DNA from: Caldifarciminota bacterium
GTDB lineage: Bacteria; Hydrothermota; Tepidihabitantia; Tepidihabitantales; JAOUPE01
NCBI GenBank assembly: GCA_029880025.1
Contig: JAOUPE010000029.1
Location: 1-10,687, forward strand
Length of the DNA stretch: 10,687 nt
Direction: 5' to 3'
Under the pieces are notes generated by a model. That model made no database searches and was not told the DNA's origin. It saw nothing but the letters and a program-made list of their open reading frames with translations. The position numbers and the translations under genes are program-made. Positions 1 through 6,429 of the stretch are shown here, one piece after another (the first letter of the stretch is position 1; every line of letters begins with the position of its first letter).

Positions 1-510
1 CTTCTCGCCTGGAGAGATTCGAGCACCGGCGATTAGACCATCCAGACGTTTTTTGGAAAGTTTGCCGTAGTCAACAAATTTTGTCACGTCATAATAGACA
101 TCACCATTGGCTCTGTAAGCTAAGCCTTTGTCAACAAGAACCTTAACTAATTCAATTATCTCTTGAATGTGTTGGGTAGCGCGAGGAAAAATATCGGCTC
201 TTTCAATGTTTAACCCATCCGCCACCTCTAAATATTCTTGAATGAATTGCTCGGCAATTATCCGGTAATCTTTATTCTCTTCTTTTGCCCTGATTATGAT
301 TTTATCGTCAATGTCCGTGAAGTTCTGAATTAAAAGTGTCTTATAACCACTAAACTCAAGATAGCGTTTTACGAGGTCAGAGGTGATGTATGCACGCATA
401 TGCCCCATATGTGGTTGGTCTTGAACGGTCATACCGCAGACATAGATTTTTACCGGGTCAGAAATCGGCGAAAATGGCTCTTTCTGTTGAGTTAAAGTAT
501 TAGTAAACAT
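1..510 (-). CDS. cysS: Cysteinyl-tRNA synthetase, N-terminal 170 residues (cut by window edge)
   Basis: Class I aminoacyl-tRNA synthetase that charges tRNA-Cys with cysteine in the cytoplasm. The reading frame is open from the ATG at 510 to the window edge. It shows the zinc-ligand Cys25 in YVCGMTV, the HIGH-type ATP motif as HMGH at residues 34-37, the NFTDIDDKI signature at 63-71, and the YGKLSKKRLDGL stretch at 148-159 that typifies CysS. Only the first part of the Rossmann catalytic domain is here. The KMSKS motif and anticodon-binding domain of a usual 460-480 residue enzyme lie outside. The annotated start is ATG 510, which has no Shine-Dalgarno. An in-frame GTG lies two codons upstream at 516 and sits only 9 bases after the -10 box, so initiation may be there on an almost leaderless mRNA; an in-frame TAG blocks anything much longer. 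It diverges from the OPX gene. Confidence 0.96.
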   Translation of the reverse strand, partial: MFTNTLTQQKEPFSPISDPVKIYVCGMTVQDQPHMGHMRAYITSDLVKRYLEFSGYKTLLIQNFTDIDDKIIIRAKEENKDYRIIAEQFIQEYLEVADGLNIERADIFPRATQHIQEIIELVKVLVDKGLAYRANGDVYYDVTKFVDYGKLSKKRLDGLIAGARISPGEK

Positions 511-525
511 TAACACGGTAAGCCA

Positions 526-553
526 ATTCTATTCATGGTTAATGCCTTGTCAA
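526..553 (-). promoter_or_regulatory. Promoter of cysS
   Basis: On the minus strand, TTGACA (553-548) is followed by exactly 16 bases and TAGAAT (531-526). The predicted transcript start falls around 519, so the 5' leader before the GTG at 516 or the ATG at 510 would be about 3-9 bases. No SD is seen. Confidence 0.75.
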
Positions 554-628
554 TAAATTTTTGCCTCAAACAATGATTTTTTAACCGATTTTTGATAATT
601 AAGACTAAAATTAATCAAAGGGTAATTA

Positions 629-656
629 TTGACAGGGATAAATTTTACCCTAAAAT
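629..656 (+). promoter_or_regulatory. Promoter of the OPX gene, predicted leaderless
   Basis: TTGACA (629-634), a 16-base spacer and TAAAAT (651-656). Only 6 bases separate the -10 box from the ATG at 663, so transcription should begin at or next to the A of the start codon. There is no purine-rich SD upstream, which agrees with a leaderless message. Confidence 0.75.
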
Positions 657-662
657 GGTGCG

Positions 663-1937
663 ATGCGAAATATCTCACAAGCGATATTAATTATAATCGT
701 CTTTTACTCTTTAAGTTTTGCTCAAGTTACACAGGAGACGGGTGGATTGCAGGGAATCGAAACGCCGATTAATCCCGAAGAATATGTCGTAATGCCCGGA
801 GATAATCTATTAGTAACCATTATGGGGAAAAACACTTATTCTTATAACACCTTTGTGACTTATGAGGGAAAGATGACAATAAATATACCAATGGCTCAGA
901 TTACTGAAGCGGGATTATCTAAACCATATCACGAGATAATCGATGCGGTAGGGGTAAGTGGTTTAACCCTGAAACAAGCTCAAGATTCTATAAATATTGT
1001 TTTTGCCCGATATTTTAAGGAGACCAAGATAAAATTGACATTAACCGGTATCCACACCTGCATCGTCTTTGTGACCGGTGAGGTGGAAAAACCGGGTGCA
1101 TACAATGCCTTTCCAACTGAGCGAATTTCACAAGTAATCAACCGGGCGGGTGGGGTTACTCCGGTAGGTTCAAAAGCCAAGATTCGATTGCTGCGCAACG
1201 GACAATTTTATACTGAGGTTAATTTAGAACAATTTGAAATTAATGGGGATTTGACTGCCAATCCATTTATTGAATCGGGCGATATAATTTTTGTCCCGGC
1301 AGTTTCAGCAATGGTCAGCGTAAAAGGTGCGGTATTCGGCAGAGGTGGCTCAAAACTTCGAACTTCGGCTTTGACTACCGAGAAGGAACGAATTAGTGAA
1401 GGTGTTTATGAATTGACACCAGGGGAACGAGTCCTGGACTTAATCAACAAAGCAGGAGGGGTTACGCCCTGGGCTGATTTAAATGCTACTTATATTGAAC
1501 GCTTGGCATTCGGTTCAAGTGAGCGAAAAAAGATACCGGTAGATCTTAACAAAATACTATTGGAAAATGACCAATCAGCAAATCTGGAAATGATGAATGC
1601 CGATATTTTAGTAATTCCTCCAATCAATACCCTGGTTTATGTCGAAGGAGAAGTAGATGCGCCTGGTTCTTTCTTTTTTACTCCTAATCAAAGAGTTTCC
1701 CATTATATCGGACAAGCCGGTGGACCAACCAATTACGCAAATCTCCGAAGGGCTTATTTGAAAAGAGAAAACCAAAAAATTTCGATTTTGCCTGACCCGA
1801 TAACCGAACCCGGTGATATTATTTATGTGCCAAGAGTGAGCTTCAAGTGGTGGCAAGATTATGTCCAGGTTTTAAGTTCGATTGCAATACCCTTAGCGGT
1901 AACGGTAATCTCGGTAATGCTGGCAGCGCAACAGTAA
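663..1937 (+). CDS. SLBB-domain polysaccharide export (OPX/Wza-like) protein
   Basis: Likely a periplasmic/outer-membrane channel or adaptor for exporting exopolysaccharide or capsule. Residues 1-20 form a signal peptide ending SFAQ, with no lipobox cysteine, unlike the lipoprotein Wza. Residues 38-125 carry the Poly_export domain with the YVVMPGDNLLVTIMG signature. Three SLBB domains follow at about 134-180 (VTGEVEKPGAYN...AGGV), 217-280 (VKGAVFGRGG...AGGVTP, with an insert of about 15 residues) and 324-370 (VYVEGEVDAPGSF...AGGPT). Each domain ends with a GDIIxVP-like strand (GDIIFVP 206-212, ADILVIPP 313-320, GDIIYVP 384-390). The C-terminus has WWQDY and then a hydrophobic helix at 402-422, which could span a membrane or form the C-terminal barrel helix. 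No Wzc/Wzx/Wzy or glycosyltransferase lies nearby, so its polymer is unknown. The start is set by the promoter. It converges with the UPF0282 gene, leaving a 50-base gap. Confidence 0.9.
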   Translation: MRNISQAILIIIVFYSLSFAQVTQETGGLQGIETPINPEEYVVMPGDNLLVTIMGKNTYSYNTFVTYEGKMTINIPMAQITEAGLSKPYHEIIDAVGVSGLTLKQAQDSINIVFARYFKETKIKLTLTGIHTCIVFVTGEVEKPGAYNAFPTERISQVINRAGGVTPVGSKAKIRLLRNGQFYTEVNLEQFEINGDLTANPFIESGDIIFVPAVSAMVSVKGAVFGRGGSKLRTSALTTEKERISEGVYELTPGERVLDLINKAGGVTPWADLNATYIERLAFGSSERKKIPVDLNKILLENDQSANLEMMNADILVIPPINTLVYVEGEVDAPGSFFFTPNQRVSHYIGQAGGPTNYANLRRAYLKRENQKISILPDPITEPGDIIYVPRVSFKWWQDYVQVLSSIAIPLAVTVISVMLAAQQ

Positions 1938-1987
1938 AATACCAGGAAAATATATTGATTTATAAATATTAAAGGTGTGGCTAAATT

Positions 1988-2854
1988 TTAAGTTATCATC
2001 TTCAAATTTTTATAAAGTTCCTGGCGTCGGGCTTCAAGCAAGTCATTTCCGACCCCTAAGAACTCGGCAGCAGTAAGAATCTCGGTATTCCCCAAATTAG
2101 TAGCAAAAATTTCCTCAAGATGATTTTTATAATTTAAATCACGGAGTAAGTGATGGTCGATAATAAATTTTGAAACTTTAGTTTCATTGATGACCCTTAA
2201 AATATTTTTAAGGGAATGAGCCAAATCCTCAAGGCGATAGCGGTAATTGAGCAAATAGGTCATAGGTCCATCCATAAATATTATATCGGGATTTTGTTGT
2301 AAAATAAATGCCACCTGTTCATCCAGCGGCATCCCTTGAACATCCGAGGAAAATAGGAATTTTTGTGCCCCCGCTTTAATTGCGATTTCTATCACCATCC
2401 CTAATTTGTTGCTAACACCATGACATACTGCTTTGGAACAGGTAATTTCGAGATTGTCAAATTGAAAATTTGCTCCATCCCCAATTAAGATTTTCTTAGC
2501 TAATCCATTGATTCGATGCAGAAATACAGAAGCGCGTTCCTTTTGACTTTCATTGATGTTCTCCTTAGGATTTTTGATGATTACTATCTTATCCTTGAAG
2601 AGTTCGGGAAATTCTGGATTATGATGGTCATAATGGTAATGAGTGATGATGATAATATCAGTTTTATCGGCACATTCAACAATCGCCTGCCACTGCGCTT
2701 CTTTTTTTGCCAATTCTTTAGGATGGGGCGGTAAATTGTAGCGAGAAGGTGCTAAGGCAACCGATGGGTCGATAAGAATTTTTGTAGAAAGGTCTAAAAA
2801 GGTCGCCATGCCTCTGGTGCCCAAACTATCAAAGGCGAGAGGTTTGATTTTCAT
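1988..2854 (-). CDS. UPF0282-type metallo-beta-lactamase-fold hydrolase
   Basis: A 288-residue MBL-fold metal-dependent hydrolase. The metal motif THYHYDHH is at residues 71-78 (H72, H74, D76, H77). Further candidate ligands are H145 in VCHGVSNKLG, D171 in FSSDVQG and H234/H235 in IIDHHLLRD. The N-terminus (SLGTRGMATF, ILIDPSVALAPSRYNLPPHP) and the DIIFMDGPMTYL and DHHLLRD segments match what I remember of the UPF0282 family, which is described mostly from archaea and has no established substrate. The family usually has HGPEGSKLG around the third metal ligand; here the loop is shortened to HGVSNKLG. It lies 67 bases after rpiB in the same direction, without its own clear promoter or SD, so it is probably the last gene of the ilvE-rpiB unit. 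Molecular function beyond hydrolase is not known. Confidence 0.88.
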   Translation of the reverse strand: MKIKPLAFDSLGTRGMATFLDLSTKILIDPSVALAPSRYNLPPHPKELAKKEAQWQAIVECADKTDIIIITHYHYDHHNPEFPELFKDKIVIIKNPKENINESQKERASVFLHRINGLAKKILIGDGANFQFDNLEITCSKAVCHGVSNKLGMVIEIAIKAGAQKFLFSSDVQGMPLDEQVAFILQQNPDIIFMDGPMTYLLNYRYRLEDLAHSLKNILRVINETKVSKFIIDHHLLRDLNYKNHLEEIFATNLGNTEILTAAEFLGVGNDLLEARRQELYKNLKMIT

Positions 2855-2921
2855 CCGGTTAGCGAAGACTTAGTATTAAGAATTATGGTTATGTAGATTG
2901 AATATCTGATGGAAAAAATTT

Positions 2922-3362
2922 CTAAAAGGATTCATATTTAAGTATTTTTTTAACCCGGCGCAAGTGCCTGCCACCTGCGAATTCTTCTTTTAGCCAGACC
3001 TTTGAAATCTTTTTGGCTTGGCTGGGAGTGGTAAAATTGGCGGCTAATATCAGAACATTAGCATCGTTGTGATTTCGTGCCATCTGTGCCATTTTTTCAT
3101 TAAGGCATAATGCTGCCCTGACTCCTTTAGCTTTGTTAGCAGCAATACTCATTCCCAGACCTGAGCCACAGATAAGAATTCCTCGCTCAATCTTTTTTTT
3201 CTGCAAACCCTTAGTCAAGGTGTATGCGGTATCAGGGTAATCGGCAGGGTTTTCATCAAAGACACCAAAATCCAAAACTTCATGATTAGCTTTTTCTAAT
3301 ATCGGTTTAAGAAATTCTTTGAGCTTGAAACCTCGATGGTCTGAACCGATACCGATTTTCAT
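2922..3362 (-). CDS. rpiB: Ribose-5-phosphate isomerase B (RpiB/LacAB family)
   Basis: Interconverts ribose 5-phosphate and ribulose 5-phosphate in the non-oxidative pentose phosphate pathway, in the cytoplasm. The 146-residue length is typical. Visible active-site elements are GSDHRG with D8/H9, the catalytic Cys65 and phosphate loop in ICGSGLGMSIAANK (64-77), RNHNDANVL with H98 (96-104), and GGRHLRRV with H133 and R136 (130-137). LacA/LacB or allose-phosphate isomerases share the fold, but the Cys65/H98 set favours RpiB. The ATG lies 16 bases after the ilvE stop codon with no good SD, so translation is probably coupled to ilvE on a shared mRNA. It gives precursors for nucleotide and aromatic amino acid synthesis; nothing in its neighbours points to a special role. 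Confidence 0.93.
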   Translation of the reverse strand: MKIGIGSDHRGFKLKEFLKPILEKANHEVLDFGVFDENPADYPDTAYTLTKGLQKKKIERGILICGSGLGMSIAANKAKGVRAALCLNEKMAQMARNHNDANVLILAANFTTPSQAKKISKVWLKEEFAGGRHLRRVKKILKYESF

Positions 3363-3378
3363 TTGTTGAAGCTATTAG

Positions 3379-4308
3379 CTACTTTAGATAGGTCAGCCAG
3401 TGATATTTGTCTTCGATATCGCCTTCAATAATTGCAAAGAATCTCTTTTGTAATTCTTTAGTCACTGGTCCAGGTTTACCGGCACCAACTTGAATCTTGT
3501 CAATCGAACGGATTGGTGTGATCTCAGCCGCGCTCCCGGTAAAGAATACTTCATCAGCCAGATACAGGAATTCTCTGAGCATCATTGTCTCAACTACCTC
3601 ATAACCCAGGTCAAGTGCAATCCGAATCACCGTATCTCGGGTAATTCCAGGTAAGATTGTGGCATGGAGGGGCGGAGTATGGATCTTGCTATTTTTTATT
3701 AGGAAGATATTTTCACCAGACCCTTCACTGACGAAGCCGTTCACATCCAAAGCAATACCTTCAACAAAACCGTATTTCAATGCTTCCATCTTAATGAGCT
3801 GAGAATTCATATAATTGGCACAGGTCTTTGACATTGCCGGAAAGGTATTGGGCGCCATCCGGTTCCAGGATGAAACCATTACATCGACACCCTGTTCGGT
3901 CGCCTCACTCCCGAGATATTTTCCCCAAAGCCAGGTTATGATTGATACATCAACCGGACAATTAAAAGGATTTACCCCTAATTCATAATAGCCACGATAA
4001 ACGATCGGTCGAATATAGCACTCTTCTTGTTCATTTTTCTTAATGGTATCAATAACTGCTTGGTTAACCTGGTCTTTTGTGTAAGCTATATCCATACGAT
4101 AAATCTTTGCCGAATTGAAGAGCCGGTCGGTATGTTCGGTAAGACGAAAAATTGCCGAACCTTTTTTAGTTTTGTAACAACGCAATCCTTCAAAGACTCC
4201 GGTCCCATAATGTACAACATGCGAGCAGAGGTGAATTTTAGCATCATCCCAAGGGATAAATTTGCCATTTAGCCAGATAAATTTTGCCTTAGATTTTTCT
4301 AACGACAT
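3379..4308 (-). CDS. ilvE: Branched-chain amino acid aminotransferase (class IV, PLP)
   Basis: Transfers the amino group between glutamate and 2-oxo acids to make valine, leucine and isoleucine; cytoplasmic, PLP-dependent. The 309-residue length fits bacterial IlvE. Visible motifs are HYGTGVFEGLRCY (33-45), YIRPIVYRGYYELGV (98-112), the PLP lysine K161 in AMSKTCANYMNS (158-169), EGSGENIFL (195-203), ILPGITRDTV (218-227) and the FFTGSAAEITPI phosphate-binding strand (255-266). The full-length BCAT signature separates it from D-amino-acid transaminase and aminodeoxychorismate lyase of the same fold. The start has a strong SD, GAGGAGG at 4319-4313 on the minus strand, 4 bases before the ATG. It is the first gene of the probable ilvE-rpiB-UPF0282 unit. 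No ilvBCD or leu genes are in view. Confidence 0.95.
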   Translation of the reverse strand: MSLEKSKAKFIWLNGKFIPWDDAKIHLCSHVVHYGTGVFEGLRCYKTKKGSAIFRLTEHTDRLFNSAKIYRMDIAYTKDQVNQAVIDTIKKNEQEECYIRPIVYRGYYELGVNPFNCPVDVSIITWLWGKYLGSEATEQGVDVMVSSWNRMAPNTFPAMSKTCANYMNSQLIKMEALKYGFVEGIALDVNGFVSEGSGENIFLIKNSKIHTPPLHATILPGITRDTVIRIALDLGYEVVETMMLREFLYLADEVFFTGSAAEITPIRSIDKIQVGAGKPGPVTKELQKRFFAIIEGDIEDKYHWLTYLK

Positions 4309-4327
4309 TTTTCCTCCTCGATTTTAA

Positions 4328-4355
4328 TTAATATGGAACATGAGATAAAATTCAA
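4328..4355 (-). promoter_or_regulatory. Promoter of the ilvE-rpiB-UPF0282 unit
   Basis: On the minus strand, TTGAAT (4355-4350), 16 bases, then TATTAA (4333-4328), followed by a short leader carrying the SD of ilvE. It is weaker than the other promoters in the window, but the spacing is identical. Confidence 0.55.
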
Positions 4356-4391
4356 AATTTCACCGCACAAGATTTAGATTTGTTTCTTTAA

Positions 4392-4466
4392 TGGCGGCGA
4401 AGGGATTTGAACCCCTGACACAGAGATTATGATTCTCCTGCTCTGTCCAAACTGAGCTACGCCGCC
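4392..4466 (-). tRNA. tRNA with anticodon CAT (elongator Met or Ile2)
   Basis: Read on the minus strand it folds as a full cloverleaf: acceptor GGCGGCG/CGCCGCC, D-stem GCTC/GAGC, anticodon stem GGAGA/TCTCT (one G-U) with CAT in the loop, and T-arm AGGGG-TTCAAAT-CCCTT. The discriminator base is A and no CCA is encoded. The G1-C72 pair and the lack of initiator features rule against tRNA-fMet. CAT could be elongator Met or the lysidine-modified Ile2 isoacceptor, and I cannot decide between them by eye. Base 32 is A, where a pyrimidine is usual, giving a loop ATCATAA. Degenerate copies of its 5' half occur at 7501-7541 and possibly 6333-6358. Confidence 0.93.
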
Positions 4467-4482
4467 AGTATTCAATTGCCAT

Positions 4483-4510
4483 AGCTTACAGAATTTTTCA
4501 GCTAAGTCAA
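4483..4510 (-). promoter_or_regulatory. Promoter of the CAT tRNA
   Basis: On the minus strand, TTGACT (4510-4505), a 16-base spacer and TAAGCT (4488-4483). The predicted start lies about 10 bases upstream of the mature tRNA 5' end. Confidence 0.6.
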
Positions 4511-4531
4511 TATTGGGGACGGAGCCTTTTT

Positions 4532-4600
4532 TGGCAACTTTAGACTATCCCATTTCGCGCGTGTGAGTTGTTTTAAAATAACGGGGTGTCTTTAGGATTC
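4532..4600. repeat. Intergenic repeat family, copy A (partial)
   Basis: Shares two blocks with copies B and C: GGCAACTTTAG (4533-4543), and a block of about 50 bases from 4546 (TATCCCATTTCG...GTGTGAGT...TTTAAAA...GGGGTGTC) that lines up with 6127-6177 with roughly 80% identity and no gaps. Block order differs from copy B, so A is either rearranged or a junction of two copies. The rest of 4467-4727 holds the tRNA promoter, AT-rich sequence and the TPR promoter; I see no gene there. Confidence 0.6.
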
Positions 4601-4681
4601 ATAGCACTACAAAAATTGGAATGGTAACTTTCTAAAATCTTAAAAGGAAAATAGCACTTGCAATATATATATTAAGGATAA

Positions 4682-4709
4682 TTGACCGAAAGAAATTTTT
4701 GCTTATAAT
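4682..4709 (+). promoter_or_regulatory. Promoter of the TPR gene
   Basis: TTGACC (4682-4687), a 16-base spacer and the perfect -10 box TATAAT (4704-4709). The expected start is near 4716, only about 12 bases before the TTG codon at 4728, and no SD is present in between. Confidence 0.75.
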
Positions 4710-4727
4710 AATACGATAATTAGTATT

Positions 4728-6053
4728 TTGGGATACTCTATCAATGCTAATCTTCTGGGGATAATTTTCGGCGTAATATTTTTTCTTATCGTTATTATCG
4801 TAGCAATAATTCTTTATCGAAGGGCGGCTTCAAAAAAGCAGTTAGTGAAATTAGAGAGGGAATTTGCCGAGAGATTTCTTGAACTAAAAATCTATTTAGA
4901 TGGACTACCCAAAGCGAAAGAACGGGTAAAAATTCCCTTTGAAAGAGGTCTTAAGGCGATGGCAGAATATAAATTGGATGAGGCAATTAGATATTTTAAC
5001 GAAGCCTTAAATAATGCAAAAGGAACTCAACTCGTGGTTCTATTTAACCTTATCGGTCTTTGCCATTTCAATCTTGGTAAGTTTGATGAAGCCCTTAAGA
5101 ACCTTGAAGAATCTGCTCGTCTCTCCGAAAAATTCAATGATAAACAAGGAAAAGTAGTCGCTTTCGGCAATATTGGCTTAATTTATCAAACCAAAGGTGA
5201 TTTGGATAAAGCCCTGAAATTTCACGAAGAGGCATTAAAACTTGATAGAGGGATGGTTAATAAACAAGGTGAAACTCAAGACCTTGGCAACATTGGCTTA
5301 ATCTATCAAGTGAAAGGAGATTTGGAAAAAGCCCTGGAATGCTTTGAGGCAAGTCTTAAGCTTGACAAGGAGTTGGAACGAGATAAAGGAATAGCAACTA
5401 AACTTGGTAATATTGGTATGATTTACAAGGTGAAAGGTGATTTAGACAAAGCTCTTCAATATTTCGAAGACGCAAAGAGACTTAATGAGGAACTTGGTCG
5501 GAAAGAAGATGTAGTAATACAACTCGGCAATATTGGCTTAATCTATCAGACGAAAGGCGATTTGGATAAAGCCTTGAAATATCATGACGAGGCATTGAGA
5601 GTGTCGAAAGAGATTGACTATAAGAAAGGCGTAGTAATGAATCTTGACAACATTGGTTTAATCTATGGGACGAAAGGCAATTTAGATAAAGCCTTGCTAT
5701 ATTTACAAAATGCTCTTGATATCCAACAAAAGATTGGAGACAAAGTAGAAAAAGTAAAACAACTGAGCAATATCGGGTTAATCAATCAGACCAAAAGCTT
5801 TTTGGATAAAACCCTAAAGTACTTTGAGCAGATACTTCGGATTCATCAGGATATGGGGTATAAAGAAGGTATCGCTAAAGACCTGTGTAACATTGGAATA
5901 GCCCATAAAACCAGAGGAGAATTAGATAAAGCCCTGAAATATTTAAATCAAGCCCTTGAAATCTATAAACAAATAGGCGCTAAAAAAGAAATTGAAATAG
6001 CTGAAAATAATATCAAAATTATTGAAGAACAAATTAAACAAAAATCAGGTTAA
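4728..6053 (+). CDS. Membrane-anchored tetratricopeptide repeat protein
   Basis: A 441-residue protein with one N-terminal membrane anchor (about residues 9-30, flanked by RR) and then TPR repeats from about residue 70 to the end. The repeats have a strict 40-residue period with the consensus LGNIGLIYQTKGDLDKALKY, then a variable helix. This is the longer TPR_12/LGN (Pins)-like type, not the 34-residue classical type. Seven clear units start at 120-base steps (5166, 5286, 5406, 5526, 5646, 5766, 5886) and two diverged units precede them. Such proteins scaffold protein complexes; no partner or catalytic domain is visible. The start is uncertain: TTG 4728 is the only usual start codon near the promoter, there is no SD, and in-frame ATA (4716) or ATT codons would be needed for a truly leaderless start. 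With no basic cytoplasmic N-terminal tail and RR just after the helix, the repeats probably face the cytoplasm. Confidence 0.88.
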   Translation: MGYSINANLLGIIFGVIFFLIVIIVAIILYRRAASKKQLVKLEREFAERFLELKIYLDGLPKAKERVKIPFERGLKAMAEYKLDEAIRYFNEALNNAKGTQLVVLFNLIGLCHFNLGKFDEALKNLEESARLSEKFNDKQGKVVAFGNIGLIYQTKGDLDKALKFHEEALKLDRGMVNKQGETQDLGNIGLIYQVKGDLEKALECFEASLKLDKELERDKGIATKLGNIGMIYKVKGDLDKALQYFEDAKRLNEELGRKEDVVIQLGNIGLIYQTKGDLDKALKYHDEALRVSKEIDYKKGVVMNLDNIGLIYGTKGNLDKALLYLQNALDIQQKIGDKVEKVKQLSNIGLINQTKSFLDKTLKYFEQILRIHQDMGYKEGIAKDLCNIGIAHKTRGELDKALKYLNQALEIYKQIGAKKEIEIAENNIKIIEEQIKQKSG

Positions 6054-6126
6054 AAGTAAGACTTATACCAGTTAAATAGATTCAGAAGTATTCACTCCTA
6101 AAGGACTCAAAATGCTACTTAAAAAT

Positions 6127-6299
6127 TATCTCATTTCGTGAGTGTGAGTCGCTTTAAAACAAAGGGGTGTCCTTGGGGATGTGGGGGTCATTAAAAACCG
6201 AATACTAAAGTGTTTCGATGGACAAAATGAAATTGTGCGAATTTTGTGCCAACTTTAGTGACTGTAAATGGCTTAAAGCCTTCTTAGGTGAACTTTTAA
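6127..6299. repeat. Intergenic repeat family, copy B
   Basis: First block, 6127-6191: contains CTCATTTCGTGAG, TTTAAAA and AAAGGGGTGTCCTTGGGG, shared with copies A and C. Second block, 6247-6299: starts with TGCCAACTTTAG and contains 6260-6286, which matches 7415-7441 of copy C in 23 of 27 positions, then a conserved ACTTTTAA. GGCTTAAAGCC (6270-6280) is a small palindrome. Confidence 0.65.
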
Positions 6300-6332
6300 C
6301 CGGAGAACCACTCAAGTCTTTCCCCTCAACTC

Positions 6333-6358
6333 GCTCTGTCTCAAACCCGCCAGTATTC
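6333..6358. pseudogene. Possible degenerate tRNA 5' fragment next to copy B
   Basis: GCTCTGTC followed by CAAAC and then CGCCAGTATTC matches, in the same order, GCTCTGTC (4439-4446) and CGCCAGTATTC (4463-4473) of the tRNA plus its 5' flank. About 11 middle bases are missing. The match into the flank AGTATTC is what makes it more than chance, but it is short. Confidence 0.4.
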
Positions 6359-6429
6359 GGTCTCTCTTTGACGGCGGTCAGCCTTGTTGGTTGCATAGTA
6401 TTGAGAATTTTAAGGTCGGTTGAAATTTC

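Larger units (their letters stand above)
6054..6429. other. 376-base gene-free stretch between the TPR and DNRLRE genes
   Basis: Holds repeat copy B (6127-6299) and a possible tRNA remnant near 6333-6358. I see no clear intrinsic terminator after the TPR stop and no convincing gene. The remaining sequence (6360-6429) is unremarkable. Confidence 0.6.

Noticed and set aside
1938..1987. AT-rich inverted repeat between the convergent OPX and UPF0282 genes as a bidirectional terminator
   Set aside because: The stem is short and made only of A-T pairs, too weak to call.
5160..6000. Regular 120-base repeats considered as a CRISPR array
   Set aside because: The whole stretch is one open frame encoding TPR helices; the units diverge by codon position and there are no identical short repeats with unique spacers.
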